Below, one piece after another: positions 7,976-15,338 of a stretch of DNA of 28,152 nt (within the stretch, counting starts at the first letter, position 1; each line of letters opens with the position of its first letter). The notes beneath the pieces were generated by a model. The model searched no databases and was not told the origin of the DNA. It saw nothing but the letters and a program-made list of their open reading frames with translations. The stretch is taken from contig SFPL01000079.1 in assembly GCA_004551905.1 (NCBI GenBank), positions 1 through 28,152 of the forward strand, in the 5' to 3' direction. Source of the DNA: Lentisphaeraceae bacterium (GTDB lineage: Bacteria > Verrucomicrobiota > Kiritimatiellia > RFP12 > UBA1067). Position numbers and translations under genes: made by a program.

Positions 7976-7984
7976 ATTGTATCA
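7976..7984 (-). promoter_or_regulatory. Extended -10 promoter of the RRM operon (TGATACAAT)
   Basis: TGA then TACAAT on the minus strand, with no -35 box seen. The start codon is 70 nt after the box, so this transcript has a leader. The box lies about 40 nt after the response-regulator stop; no terminator is visible between the operons. Confidence 0.55.
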
Positions 7985-8023
7985 ATTTTCCATGCCATCC
8001 GTCAATAGGGGGAATGGAGATTT

Positions 8024-8641
8024 TCACCTTCGGGCGATGAAGCCGCGGCGGACTGCGAGGTCGACCGCCTCGGTGCGGTCTGTGGCGCCGAGCTTGAAGA
8101 ACACCCGCTTCAGGTGCATCTTCACGCTGTTCTCGCTGATCCCGAGGCTCGCGCCGATCTCGCGGTTGTTGAGCCCGCGCGCGACGCAGTCGATCACCTC
8201 CGTCTCGCGCGGCGAAAGCCCCTTCACGCCCCGGCGCGTCTCGTAGATGCGCCGGACGTCGTCCGACATATACACCTCGCCCGCCATCGCCGAGCGCACC
8301 GCCGCGACGATCTCCTCCACCGGCGACTCCTTCATCACGTACCCGAGCGCGCCCTCCTCGATCGAGCGGTAGACATCCTCCTCGGTGTCGGAGGTGGTCA
8401 GCATCACCACCCGCGCCTTCGGGTCCGCAGCGAGGATGTCGCGGAGCGCGTCGACGCCGCTGCGGTCGGGCATGCGCACGTCCATGAGCGTCACGTCGGG
8501 CTTCGCCTCGGCGACGAAATCCGCCGCGCCGCGGCCGCCGCCGAACTCGCCGCACCACTCCAGGTCCGGCGCCGACTCGATCAGAAACTTCAGCCCCATC
8601 CTCACGACCACATGGTCGTCCACCACCGCGACTTTAGTCAT
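8024..8641 (-). CDS. NarL/FixJ-type response regulator
   Basis: This 205-residue regulator has a receiver domain (1-120) with acidic pocket Asp8/Asp9, phospho-acceptor Asp54 (LMDVRMPD) and Lys104 (YVMKES). A LuxR-type helix-turn-helix follows (about 141-203: LSPRETEVIDCVARGLNNREIG, with recognition helix near SVKMHLKRVFFKLG, written here in part only). It should dimerise on phosphorylation and bind DNA. The start ATG overlaps the upstream kinase stop as ATGA, so its partner is almost certainly the HisKA_3 kinase at 8638-10035. The target genes are unknown. It is the last gene of the operon starting at 13241. Confidence 0.93.
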   Translation of the reverse strand: MTKVAVVDDHVVVRMGLKFLIESAPDLEWCGEFGGGRGAADFVAEAKPDVTLMDVRMPDRSGVDALRDILAADPKARVVMLTTSDTEEDVYRSIEEGALGYVMKESPVEEIVAAVRSAMAGEVYMSDDVRRIYETRRGVKGLSPRETEVIDCVARGLNNREIGASLGISENSVKMHLKRVFFKLGATDRTEAVDLAVRRGFIARR

Positions 8642-10035
8642 TTTTCCGTCTCCAGTTCCAGCACCGTACGCCCGTCGCTGGCGCCGATCGAGAGCTTCGC
8701 CCCCAGCCGCCGCGCGCGCGCCTTCATGCCTTCGATTCCGAAATGCCCTTCCTCCACGCCCGGCGCATTGGCCGGGTCGAAGGGGGTGCCGTCGTTCGAT
8801 ATCCTGAGCCGCCAGCCGCCCTCGACGCACTCCGCCGCCGCGATGGCGATCTTCCTTGCGCGCCCGTGCTTGACGGCGTTGCCGACCGCCTCGCGCACGA
8901 TGAGCGAGAGGTCGCGCATCGCCTGCGCGTCGAGGTGCTCGGGGAGCCCCTGGAGCCGGCAGTCGACGCGGTAGACGCCCTTGCGGTTCTCGGAGCGCGC
9001 GAACTCGCGGATCATTTCCGCCGGCGTTAGCCGCATCATGTCGTCGTTCTTGAGCCCCCAGACGACATCGCGCATCTCGCGCTTCGCGCGCTGGAGGATC
9101 TCCACAGCCTCCTTCTTCCGTCCGAGCTGCAGCAGCATCCCGGCGCCGACGAGGTGCTGCTCGATGGTATCGTGCAGGTCGTCCGCCATGCGCTTGCGCT
9201 CGCCCGCGATGACCTGCGAACGGAGCCGCCGCCGCGACTGCCGGAGGATGTGCGCCGCGAGAACCACCACCAAGAGACCCAGCAGAGAAAACGCCGCGAC
9301 CACCCCGATCCACACGCGCCGGTCGCGGCGGTTGGCGAGGTAGACCAGGTCGGGCTCGATCGCCACGTCGTCCGCGCCGGAGATGTGGACCTTCACGCCC
9401 ATCACCCACTTGACCCGTCCGGCCAGGGCGGACTGGTCCAGCACCAGCTCGGCTACGCCCACGACGCGCACGATCGGCCGCGTCGCGGCGCAGTCGGAGA
9501 GGAAGGACGGCACCTTGCGCACCACCACCGTCACCGGCATGTCCCCGACGTCCATCGCGAAGCCGGACTCCGTCATCCCCACCGCGCGCCCGCGCACCTC
9601 GACGCGCCGCCAGTTGACGTCGCGCGCGCGCTCGGCGCGCGTCGCCGCCACGAAGACGAGGTCGTCGGCGCTGGCCGGTCGCGGCGCGGGCAGTGGCGCC
9701 GTCGAGATGCGCGTCCACTTCGACGCGGCAAAAACCACCCGGCCGCCTTCGAGGGACGGCTTGACCGCGGCGGAAACCACGTCGCCTACGCGCGGGAACT
9801 CCGCGTCGACGAGAAACACCTTGATTGCCGAGTCGCCGTCCTGCATGAAGATGAAGTCCAGCCCGACATGCGTGACCGTGCCGGTCACCGCGCTATTCAC
9901 CTTTACCGAACCGAGCAGCGACTGGATGGACTTCTCTATCTGCGAGCGCGCGGCCTCGGCCTCGTCGCCGAAGGAAGCGCCGGCGGCGGACGCGGCGAGC
10001 GGAAGGCAGGCGAGGATGGCGGCGAACAGCTTCAT
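8638..10035 (-). CDS. NarX/DegS-type sensor histidine kinase with OB-fold-like periplasmic region
   Basis: This 465-residue membrane kinase begins with a signal peptide (1-18, LAASAAGA). The extracytoplasmic part (about 22-235) appears to hold two beta-rich OB-fold-like modules: GTVTHVGLDFIFMQDG at 52-67 and VRGRAVGMTESGFAMDVGDM from 147. One membrane segment follows (about 241-264), then a HisKA_3 helix with phospho-acceptor His288 (DDLHDTIEQH) and an HATPase domain with N-box REAVGNAVKH (Asn386), ISNDGTPF and HFGIEGMKAR. OB-type sensors on HisKA_3 kinases are, to my knowledge, common in Verrucomicrobia. The start overlaps the stop of the upstream kinase gene (ATGA), and its own stop overlaps the regulator start. 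The signal sensed is unknown. Confidence 0.9.
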   Translation of the reverse strand: MKLFAAILACLPLAASAAGASFGDEAEAARSQIEKSIQSLLGSVKVNSAVTGTVTHVGLDFIFMQDGDSAIKVFLVDAEFPRVGDVVSAAVKPSLEGGRVVFAASKWTRISTAPLPAPRPASADDLVFVAATRAERARDVNWRRVEVRGRAVGMTESGFAMDVGDMPVTVVVRKVPSFLSDCAATRPIVRVVGVAELVLDQSALAGRVKWVMGVKVHISGADDVAIEPDLVYLANRRDRRVWIGVVAAFSLLGLLVVVLAAHILRQSRRRLRSQVIAGERKRMADDLHDTIEQHLVGAGMLLQLGRKKEAVEILQRAKREMRDVVWGLKNDDMMRLTPAEMIREFARSENRKGVYRVDCRLQGLPEHLDAQAMRDLSLIVREAVGNAVKHGRARKIAIAAAECVEGGWRLRISNDGTPFDPANAPGVEEGHFGIEGMKARARRLGAKLSIGASDGRTVLELETEK

Positions 10036-11177
10036 TTCGGCAGCTCCAGCGTGAAGACGCATCCATGCGGATCGTTGGCGGCGAGCGTCAGGTCGCCGCC
10101 CATCGCGCGCGCGAACTCGCGCGCCGTGCAGAGCCCAATTCCGAAGCCGCCCTTGCCGGACTTGCTCCGCCCCCTGAAATAGCGGTCGAACGCGCGCCGG
10201 CGGTCGCGCGGCGACATGCCCGGGCCCTCGTCGGCGAAGACGACGCAAACCTTGCCGCCGCCCTCCTCGATCCGCACCTTCACGCGCCCGAACGGCGCCG
10301 CGTACTTAAGCTCGTTGCCAAAGAGGTTCCAGAGCGTCTGCGCCACCAGAGTCGGATCGGCCGTCGCCGCGGCGGAAGGCGCCGTGCAGGAGATTTCCAC
10401 GTCCTCGCCGCCGAAGTGGTCCCGGAAGTCCTCGCGGTACGGCGCATACGCCTCCCGGCAGGCGGCGGCGAGGTCCACCGGAACCCGCTCCGGCGGCGGA
10501 CGCTTCCCGCCGAGCCGCAGGAAGTCGCCGAGGTTGCGCACCAGGTTCACCATCCTGTCCACCAGCAGCCGCGACTCCTCCTCGCTGCGGCCGATCGTCA
10601 GCCGGAGCGCTGCGAGCGGAGTGGTGAGGTCGTGGACCGTGGCGGCGACGAAGTCGTCCCTTTCCTTCGCGTACCGCGCGAGGAACCTCGCGCCGAAGAA
10701 GGTGACGCCGACCAGCACTAGCATAAACAGCGGTCCAAAAACGTAGAACATCAGCGCGTAGTCGCGCTCCCTGATGTCAGTCCGCCGCGCGTAGACGGTC
10801 TCGCCGTCGTGCTTGCCGACGCCGCGCGCCCAGACGAGACGTCCGCCTTCCATCGGCCGCCATCCCCACATGTCGCGGCGCTTGGTGCCTCCTTCGGGAC
10901 CCCATTCCTTCCACGACATGTCGGGCGGAAAGTCGCCGGACGCCGCCGTCCCGCTAACGACACCGCTGCCGCGCTTCCAGACGAAATCGGCCAGCGACGG
11001 GTCGTCGCGCATGGTCTTTGCCGCCTGCTCGGTCGTAGACAAGACCCTGGTCTTCTCCTCGGCCACCAGCACCGGGACGTCCCTGACCAGGAACCAGACG
11101 CCGAGCGCGCACACCGCCGCCGCCGGCAGGCTCAGCGCCACCATGCTCCGCAGCAGTCTCCAGTTGCTGCCCTTCAT
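10032..11177 (-). CDS. Two-pass membrane sensor histidine kinase (HisKA type)
   Basis: This 381-residue kinase has membrane segments at about 11-31 and 141-163, with a small, Trp-rich extracytoplasmic domain (about 35-138) between them. The dimerisation/phospho-acceptor helix has His182 (VHDLTTPLAALRL). The ATPase domain shows N-box Asn288 (NLFGNELKYA), G1 DEGPGM at 316-321, F-box region FDRYFRG, and G2 GGFGIGL at 343-349. It starts one base after the ELM1-like stop and overlaps the next kinase. No OmpR-type regulator accompanies it, so it may feed the NarL-type regulator at 8024 or an unlinked partner. Confidence 0.9.
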   Translation of the reverse strand: MKGSNWRLLRSMVALSLPAAAVCALGVWFLVRDVPVLVAEEKTRVLSTTEQAAKTMRDDPSLADFVWKRGSGVVSGTAASGDFPPDMSWKEWGPEGGTKRRDMWGWRPMEGGRLVWARGVGKHDGETVYARRTDIRERDYALMFYVFGPLFMLVLVGVTFFGARFLARYAKERDDFVAATVHDLTTPLAALRLTIGRSEEESRLLVDRMVNLVRNLGDFLRLGGKRPPPERVPVDLAAACREAYAPYREDFRDHFGGEDVEISCTAPSAAATADPTLVAQTLWNLFGNELKYAAPFGRVKVRIEEGGGKVCVVFADEGPGMSPRDRRRAFDRYFRGRSKSGKGGFGIGLCTAREFARAMGGDLTLAANDPHGCVFTLELPK

Positions 11178-11178
11178 C

Positions 11179-12186
11179 CTACAGCCCCATCAGCGTCCTG
11201 GCCCGGGCGAACTCGGCGGAGAGGTCCACCTTCCGGCTGCCGTCCACGTATCCGCCGCGCCGGAGGTTCTCGACGAAGCGCCGGAACTTGTGCAGCCCCG
11301 GCTTCAGGTTGTCGAGCGCAACCACCTCGGCGGAGCCGAAGGTACACGCCTCGGAGAGCATGCCCGTCGACTCGGCGGTCACGTAGAGCCGCTTCGCGAG
11401 CTGCACGAACGCGGGGATTGGATTGAAATGGTCCCTGGAGTAGATGAGCTTGTAGGTCCACGGATACGCGTCGACCAGCGCCTCGACTTCCGGCGGCGTC
11501 CGCCGCGAGGTGGTCACGCAGAGCTGCGCGCCCGCGTTCGCCGCGAAGATCTCGTCGAGCCGCGCCTTCATCCACTCGGCGGACATCGTCGAGCACTTGT
11601 TGGGTCCGCCCACGATCACGCCCACGAGGTTGTCCGTCGCTCCGTGGTAGCGATCCCTGAACGCGGCGACGCCCTTTTCGTAGAACGCCGCGTCGTTGGC
11701 GACGAGATTCGCGGGTATCTCGATGACATTCGCGCGCTTCGCCGGGTTGTCAAACGACGGCGCGAGGATGCAGTCGAAGGAGGAAAGGTCGTAGCCGCGC
11801 GGATAGAGCACGACCCCGCACTTCCCGCCAGGCGTCTTCCGCGCGAGCGCCTTGGCGGCGTAGAAAGTGCCAGAACCGGTTCCGATGATGGTTAACACAC
11901 GGATTTGTTCGCGACTAACGCCGCTCACATTTTCAGAATCGCGAAGGCCGTAGGCCTGAGCCAATCCGTGTGTTGAAACCGCCCCGGTGGATTGCCATGC
12001 CGATTGATTGAAGAGGGAGAGAGTATGGACGCCGAGGAAGTCGAGCAGGTAGCTGAGCGCCTTGTGGAACGGCGACCTGAACTTTACCGGCACCAGCGCG
12101 ACGTCGAGCCCCAGCGCGCGCGCAAAGGCCTTCGACTGGTTCTCGTGCCCGGCCTTGCCGTCCGTCAGGATGATCGCCTTGCCCAT
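11179..12186 (-). CDS. ELM1-like (DUF1022-type) glycosyltransferase-related protein
   Basis: This 335-residue protein starts with ILTDGKAGHENQSKAFA, the hallmark of the family named after plant mitochondrial fission ELM1. Bacterial members occur in envelope loci and look like GT-B-type proteins; their reaction is not established. Further motifs are IIGTGSGT (101-108), GVIVGGPNK, VTTSRRTP and TAESTGMLSEA, resembling the two Rossmann halves of a GT-B fold. Residues about 71-98 are encoded by a palindromic element (11894-11974) and are probably an in-frame insertion. The gene starts 11 nt after nrnA, with AAGG overlapping the nrnA stop, and ends one base before the next start. Confidence 0.8.
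   Translation of the reverse strand: MGKAIILTDGKAGHENQSKAFARALGLDVALVPVKFRSPFHKALSYLLDFLGVHTLSLFNQSAWQSTGAVSTHGLAQAYGLRDSENVSGVSREQIRVLTIIGTGSGTFYAAKALARKTPGGKCGVVLYPRGYDLSSFDCILAPSFDNPAKRANVIEIPANLVANDAAFYEKGVAAFRDRYHGATDNLVGVIVGGPNKCSTMSAEWMKARLDEIFAANAGAQLCVTTSRRTPPEVEALVDAYPWTYKLIYSRDHFNPIPAFVQLAKRLYVTAESTGMLSEACTFGSAEVVALDNLKPGLHKFRRFVENLRRGGYVDGSRKVDLSAEFARARTLMGL
11894..11974. repeat. 81-bp palindromic element inserted in frame in the ELM1-like gene
   Basis: Terminal 12-bp perfect inverted repeats AACACACGGATT (11894-11905) and AATCCGTGTGTT (11963-11974) enclose a second 7-bp pair, TTCGCGA (11908-11914) and TCGCGAA (11939-11945). A small hairpin AGGCC-gta-GGCCT lies at 11945-11957. 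The length is 81 bp, exactly 27 codons, and the frame stays open. It lies in the linker just before the conserved IGTGSGT motif. This resembles palindromic elements that Rickettsia tolerates inside genes. No second copy is in the window. Confidence 0.65.
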
Positions 12187-12197
12187 TCCGCAGCCTT

Positions 12198-13241
12198 TCA
12201 GACGAGATTTTCCGGGATTCTCATCGTCTTGCGGCAGGCGCTCTTCAGGAGTTCCTTTACCGCCGCGCGCATCTGACGCTTCGCCGTGCCCATCGACGCC
12301 TTGATGGTGCAGCCCGCTGCCTTGCGATGGCCGCCGCCGCTGAACTTAGCGGCGAGGACGGTCGCGTCCCACTCGCCGCGCGTCCGAATCGAGCAGCGCG
12401 TCTCCCGGGTACGGTCGGGAATCTGGTAGAAGAAGAGCGCAATCTCGTTTTTCGCCACCGAGCGTGGGATCTCGACGATGTCCTCGGCGTCCGCCTTGGT
12501 GCCGCGCACGGAGCGGAAGTCGTCGCGCGTCAAAGTCACCTCGGCGACCTTGCGGTTCTTCCAGATGTGGAGCGAGCGCCAGGCGATACGCTTGAGCTCG
12601 ATCGCCTTGCGCGGGAAGGTGCCGTAGATGACATCGTTGATGAAGGCGGTGCGCACGCCGTACTTGAGCAAATCGCCCGCCGCGCGCAGGGTGCGCGGAC
12701 TCGTCGAGTCGTAGGCGAAGCGTCCGGAATCGGTGATCATCGCCACCCAGATCGCCTCGGCGGACGCGCGGTCGAACTTCCACTCCATCCACTTCGCAAA
12801 GCGCCAGACGATTTCGCCGGCGCTCGAAGCCGCGGGATCGACAATCTGCACGTCGCCGAACGAGCCGTCGTTGGTGACGTGGTGGTCGATGCAGATGCAC
12901 TTCAAGCCCTTCGCGACCGTCTCAACCTCCGGCGGCATCCGGCTGAACGAGCTGCAGTCGACGGCGATGAAGAGGTCAAAGGCGCCGCCTATCCGGCGGC
13001 GGGCGGCCTTGAGCTTGCGGACGGGGATGATGTCGGACGCGCCCTCGAGAAAGCCGGGCTTGCCGAGCGCGTTTGGGTCGGCGGTCGCCCACGCCTCCTT
13101 GCCAGCGGCCCTGAGGAGCCTGACGAGGGCGATCATCGATCCGAGCGAGTCGCCATCGGGACTCAAGTGCCCCGAGACGAGCACCCTTTTCGCGTCGGCG
13201 ATGAGCTTCGCCGCGGCCGCATAGCCTGCCTTCAGTTCCAT
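12198..13241 (-). CDS. nrnA: DHH/DHHA1 phosphoesterase, NrnA-like
   Basis: This 347-residue cytoplasmic metal-dependent phosphoesterase has the full DHH set: GHLSPDGDSLGS with His25, Asp29 and Asp31, AVDCS with Asp95, DHH at 119-121, Asp171 in MITDSGRF, and the DHHA1 motif GGGHRKAAG at 302-310. NrnA-type enzymes degrade very short RNA and convert pAp to AMP. Length and motif order match that family; the RecJ class is much larger. The start at 13241 is set by the family N-terminus and by the TATAAT box ending 9 nt upstream, giving an almost leaderless mRNA. It heads an operon with the ELM1-like protein and the two-kinase signalling system. Confidence 0.88.
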   Translation of the reverse strand: MELKAGYAAAAKLIADAKRVLVSGHLSPDGDSLGSMIALVRLLRAAGKEAWATADPNALGKPGFLEGASDIIPVRKLKAARRRIGGAFDLFIAVDCSSFSRMPPEVETVAKGLKCICIDHHVTNDGSFGDVQIVDPAASSAGEIVWRFAKWMEWKFDRASAEAIWVAMITDSGRFAYDSTSPRTLRAAGDLLKYGVRTAFINDVIYGTFPRKAIELKRIAWRSLHIWKNRKVAEVTLTRDDFRSVRGTKADAEDIVEIPRSVAKNEIALFFYQIPDRTRETRCSIRTRGEWDATVLAAKFSGGGHRKAAGCTIKASMGTAKRQMRAAVKELLKSACRKTMRIPENLV

Positions 13242-13250
13242 TGAACGCGT

Positions 13251-13259
13251 ATTATACCA
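13251..13259 (-). promoter_or_regulatory. Extended -10 promoter of the nrnA operon (TGGTATAAT)
   Basis: The minus strand reads AATTTTTGGTATAATA, a 16-mer shared with the sites at 146 and 15177. The box ends 9 nt before the ATG at 13241. No -35 element is visible 17 nt upstream (ACGCGC), so recognition should rest on the extended -10. Confidence 0.75.
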
Positions 13260-13306
13260 AAAATTGCGGTGGTGCGCGTTCCGGGGGAAATCAGGCAGAA
13301 CCATAG

Positions 13307-13332
13307 GCGCGGGGACTTCGGCCCCCGCGCCA
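13307..13332. terminator. GC-rich stem-loop with UUCG tetraloop between GH2 and nrnA genes
   Basis: GGCGCGGGG (13307-13315) pairs with CCCCGCGCC (13324-13332), with one A-C mismatch and then C-TTCG-G closing the loop. It lies about 100 nt past the GH2 stop. There is no T-tract on either side, so intrinsic termination is uncertain; it may be an mRNA-end protecting hairpin or a dispersed repeat. The remaining intergenic DNA (13333-13432) shows no supported gene. Confidence 0.4.
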
Positions 13333-13432
13333 GCAAACACCATTCTCTAAGCCGTTTCACTACCATCCCATAGCAGCATGAACATGGCGGGGTAGGAAGC
13401 GCCGTGGCCGCGGGGTCTGTTACATCTACGGC

Positions 13433-15169
13433 CTAATTCTTCCCGCTGAACTTTTTCCGCACGACTTCCGCCGCAAGCTTGGGACGGCGATAGCCGTCGA
13501 AGATCCCCGCGAGATTCGCCGAAAGCGGTTTCACCCTGACAGAACCGCGCCGGTGGTAGCTGCGCGCATCGCAGAACTGCCAGAGCGTTACGCCGCAGAG
13601 CCGCGGGTTTGTAAGCGCCGCGGCAAGGACGTCGTCGAAATACTCCGCCTGGAACTCCTCGCTCCACGCCCCGCCCGCGGGATCGCGCTTGCCGTAGATT
13701 CCGCAAGTGCCCATCTCCGAAATGAGGATGGGCTTGCCGGGATAGCGCCGCTCGAAGCAGTCGACGATCGTATCGACCCCGTAGGGACCGGACTTCACGA
13801 GCCGCGCAAGTTCCTCCGCCCCGCCCGGGCCGTCGCTTCGGTCGATCCACCCAGGATAGGTGTTGAACGAGACGACGTCGCAGCAACCCGCCGAGATGTC
13901 CTCCTCCTGTCCCGGCACGCCGTTCGGCAGCCGGTTAACCGCAAAGGTGACGAGCCGTCCCGAGTCCTCGGCGCGGATCGCCGCCGCCAGCTCCTCGACG
14001 AGCGACTTCACCTCCGGCTCGCTCGACTGGCACTCGTTCAGAAATCCGAAGAGGATGACCGAGGGATGGTTGAAGGAGTTCCCCACCATCAGCCGCGTCT
14101 GCTCGACCTGCAGGCGGCGGAAGACGGGATCGGCGACCTCGCGGTCCATCTCGGTCGCAAGATTCCCCCAACCGAGCGACTCCTCCCACACGAGGACGCC
14201 GTTTTCGTCGCACAGGTCGAGGAAACGCTGCGCCTGCGGATAGTGCGCCCCGCGGATGAAGTTGCCGCCGATCGACTTCAGGAGCTGGATGTCGCGCAGC
14301 ATCAGCTCCTCCGAGGTCGCCGCGCCCTGGTCGGGATGCGACTCGTGGCGGTTCGCGCCCTTCAGGAAGAGCGGCTTGCCGTTCAGCAGGAGACGCGTGC
14401 CGTCGACGCGGATTTCGCGGACCCCGAACCGCGCCGTGCACCCGTCGACAGCGACCGTGTGAAGGTTCGGCGACTCCGGGGACCAGAGCCTGAAATCGGG
14501 CACGCGCACGGTGGCACGTCCGGACTTGAACGCCGCGGCGACCTTGGCCGCGCCGTCGAAGACGAGCGTCGCGTCGAAGTCTCCCTTCGGGAAGTTCACA
14601 GCCTCGATCTCGACGAGCCCCTGCTGGAAATCGCGCGTCCGCACGCGGAGCCGGCGGTTGTCGAACGAAAGCGACAGCCCGTGGAAGAATCCGCCGAAGG
14701 AGTAGAAGTCGTAGCGCGGGAAGAAAAGCCTGTTCGTCCGGATGTCGATGCGGTTGTCCACCGCGGCCTCGATGACGTGCCGTCCGGCCTTGAGCGGACC
14801 CGTCGCGAGCTCGACGCGGCTCCACGGCAGCTCGTCGACGCCGATATCGCGCCCATCAAGCCTGAACTTCGCCCGCAGCCCCGCGCCGTCGACAACCAGC
14901 CACGCGGCGGAGATGTCCCGGTCCAGCTCGAACGTGCGGCGGTAGAGGCCGGTCCCCTTTTTCATGAGCCACTTCGGCATCATGTCAAAGCAGCCGGGCA
15001 CAGTCATCGTGTCCGTCGCGGCAAAGTCCGCGGCAAACGCCTCTTCAGCGGACTTCCCTTCCTCGAAGCGGAACTCCCAGCTTCCGTCCAGCGAAATGTC
15101 CGCGAAAAGAGTTATCGCCGCACACGCGACGAGCCCAACCATTAGTGTCTTGTACATTGATGTTTTCAT
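13433..15169 (-). CDS. Secreted glycoside hydrolase family 2 enzyme (beta-glucuronidase/galactosidase-like)
   Basis: This 578-residue protein has a signal peptide (about 1-23), a jelly-roll sugar-binding domain (about 25-175), an Ig-like beta-sandwich (about 175-260) and a TIM barrel. Catalytic residues are the acid/base Glu379 (GFLNECQS) and nucleophile Glu485 (ISEMGT). NRHESHPDQG (273-282) matches the GH2 barrel entry. Overall size and the end of the barrel (TLWQFCDARS, then GIFDGYRRPK) resemble beta-glucuronidase, but the Asn-x-Lys carboxylate-binding motif reads Asn552-Leu-Ala, so glucuronide specificity is doubtful. The start at 15169 is 7 nt after TATAAT, so the mRNA should be leaderless. 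The gene stands alone, between the uronate-kinase operon and the nrnA operon. Confidence 0.88.
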   Translation of the reverse strand: MKTSMYKTLMVGLVACAAITLFADISLDGSWEFRFEEGKSAEEAFAADFAATDTMTVPGCFDMMPKWLMKKGTGLYRRTFELDRDISAAWLVVDGAGLRAKFRLDGRDIGVDELPWSRVELATGPLKAGRHVIEAAVDNRIDIRTNRLFFPRYDFYSFGGFFHGLSLSFDNRRLRVRTRDFQQGLVEIEAVNFPKGDFDATLVFDGAAKVAAAFKSGRATVRVPDFRLWSPESPNLHTVAVDGCTARFGVREIRVDGTRLLLNGKPLFLKGANRHESHPDQGAATSEELMLRDIQLLKSIGGNFIRGAHYPQAQRFLDLCDENGVLVWEESLGWGNLATEMDREVADPVFRRLQVEQTRLMVGNSFNHPSVILFGFLNECQSSEPEVKSLVEELAAAIRAEDSGRLVTFAVNRLPNGVPGQEEDISAGCCDVVSFNTYPGWIDRSDGPGGAEELARLVKSGPYGVDTIVDCFERRYPGKPILISEMGTCGIYGKRDPAGGAWSEEFQAEYFDDVLAAALTNPRLCGVTLWQFCDARSYHRRGSVRVKPLSANLAGIFDGYRRPKLAAEVVRKKFSGKN

Positions 15170-15176
15170 GCTACAT

Positions 15177-15185
15177 ATTATACCA
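15177..15185 (-). promoter_or_regulatory. Extended -10 promoter of the GH2 gene (TGGTATAAT)
   Basis: The minus strand carries TGAATTTTTGGTATAATA, identical over 18 nt to the site at 146. The ATG at 15169 is 7 nt past the box, so transcription and translation should start at nearly the same base. Confidence 0.75.
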
Positions 15186-15321
15186 AAAATTCAATCGACT
15201 TGTGGCACACAAAACAATATCCATTTTGCGCAAGAGCATTACGGTGCCGATGCGTATTTATCCTCCGCAGTGAGATGATCTGCCGCGAAACGAGACGCGC
15301 GTAAGGCCCGCGCCCGATAGC

Positions 15322-15335
15322 CCGGCAGATGCCGG
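15322..15335. other. Perfect palindrome just after the GHMP kinase stop
   Basis: CCGGCA-GA-TGCCGG lies 3 nt beyond the stop codon at 15339 and may be a transcript-end hairpin for the exporter/GalU/kinase operon. There is no T-tract. The AT-richer DNA from 15186 to 15320 shows nothing else that I can support. Confidence 0.35.
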
Positions 15336-15338
15336 CCG

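Noticed and set aside
13242..13343. Upstream extension of nrnA to an ATG at 13343
   Set aside because: It would cross the TATAAT promoter, and the added residues are not part of the DHH family.
13333..13432. Possible short peptide (ending LLWDGSETA) between GH2 and nrnA
   Set aside because: It belongs to a frame overlapping GH2 and lacks a ribosome binding site or recognisable similarity.
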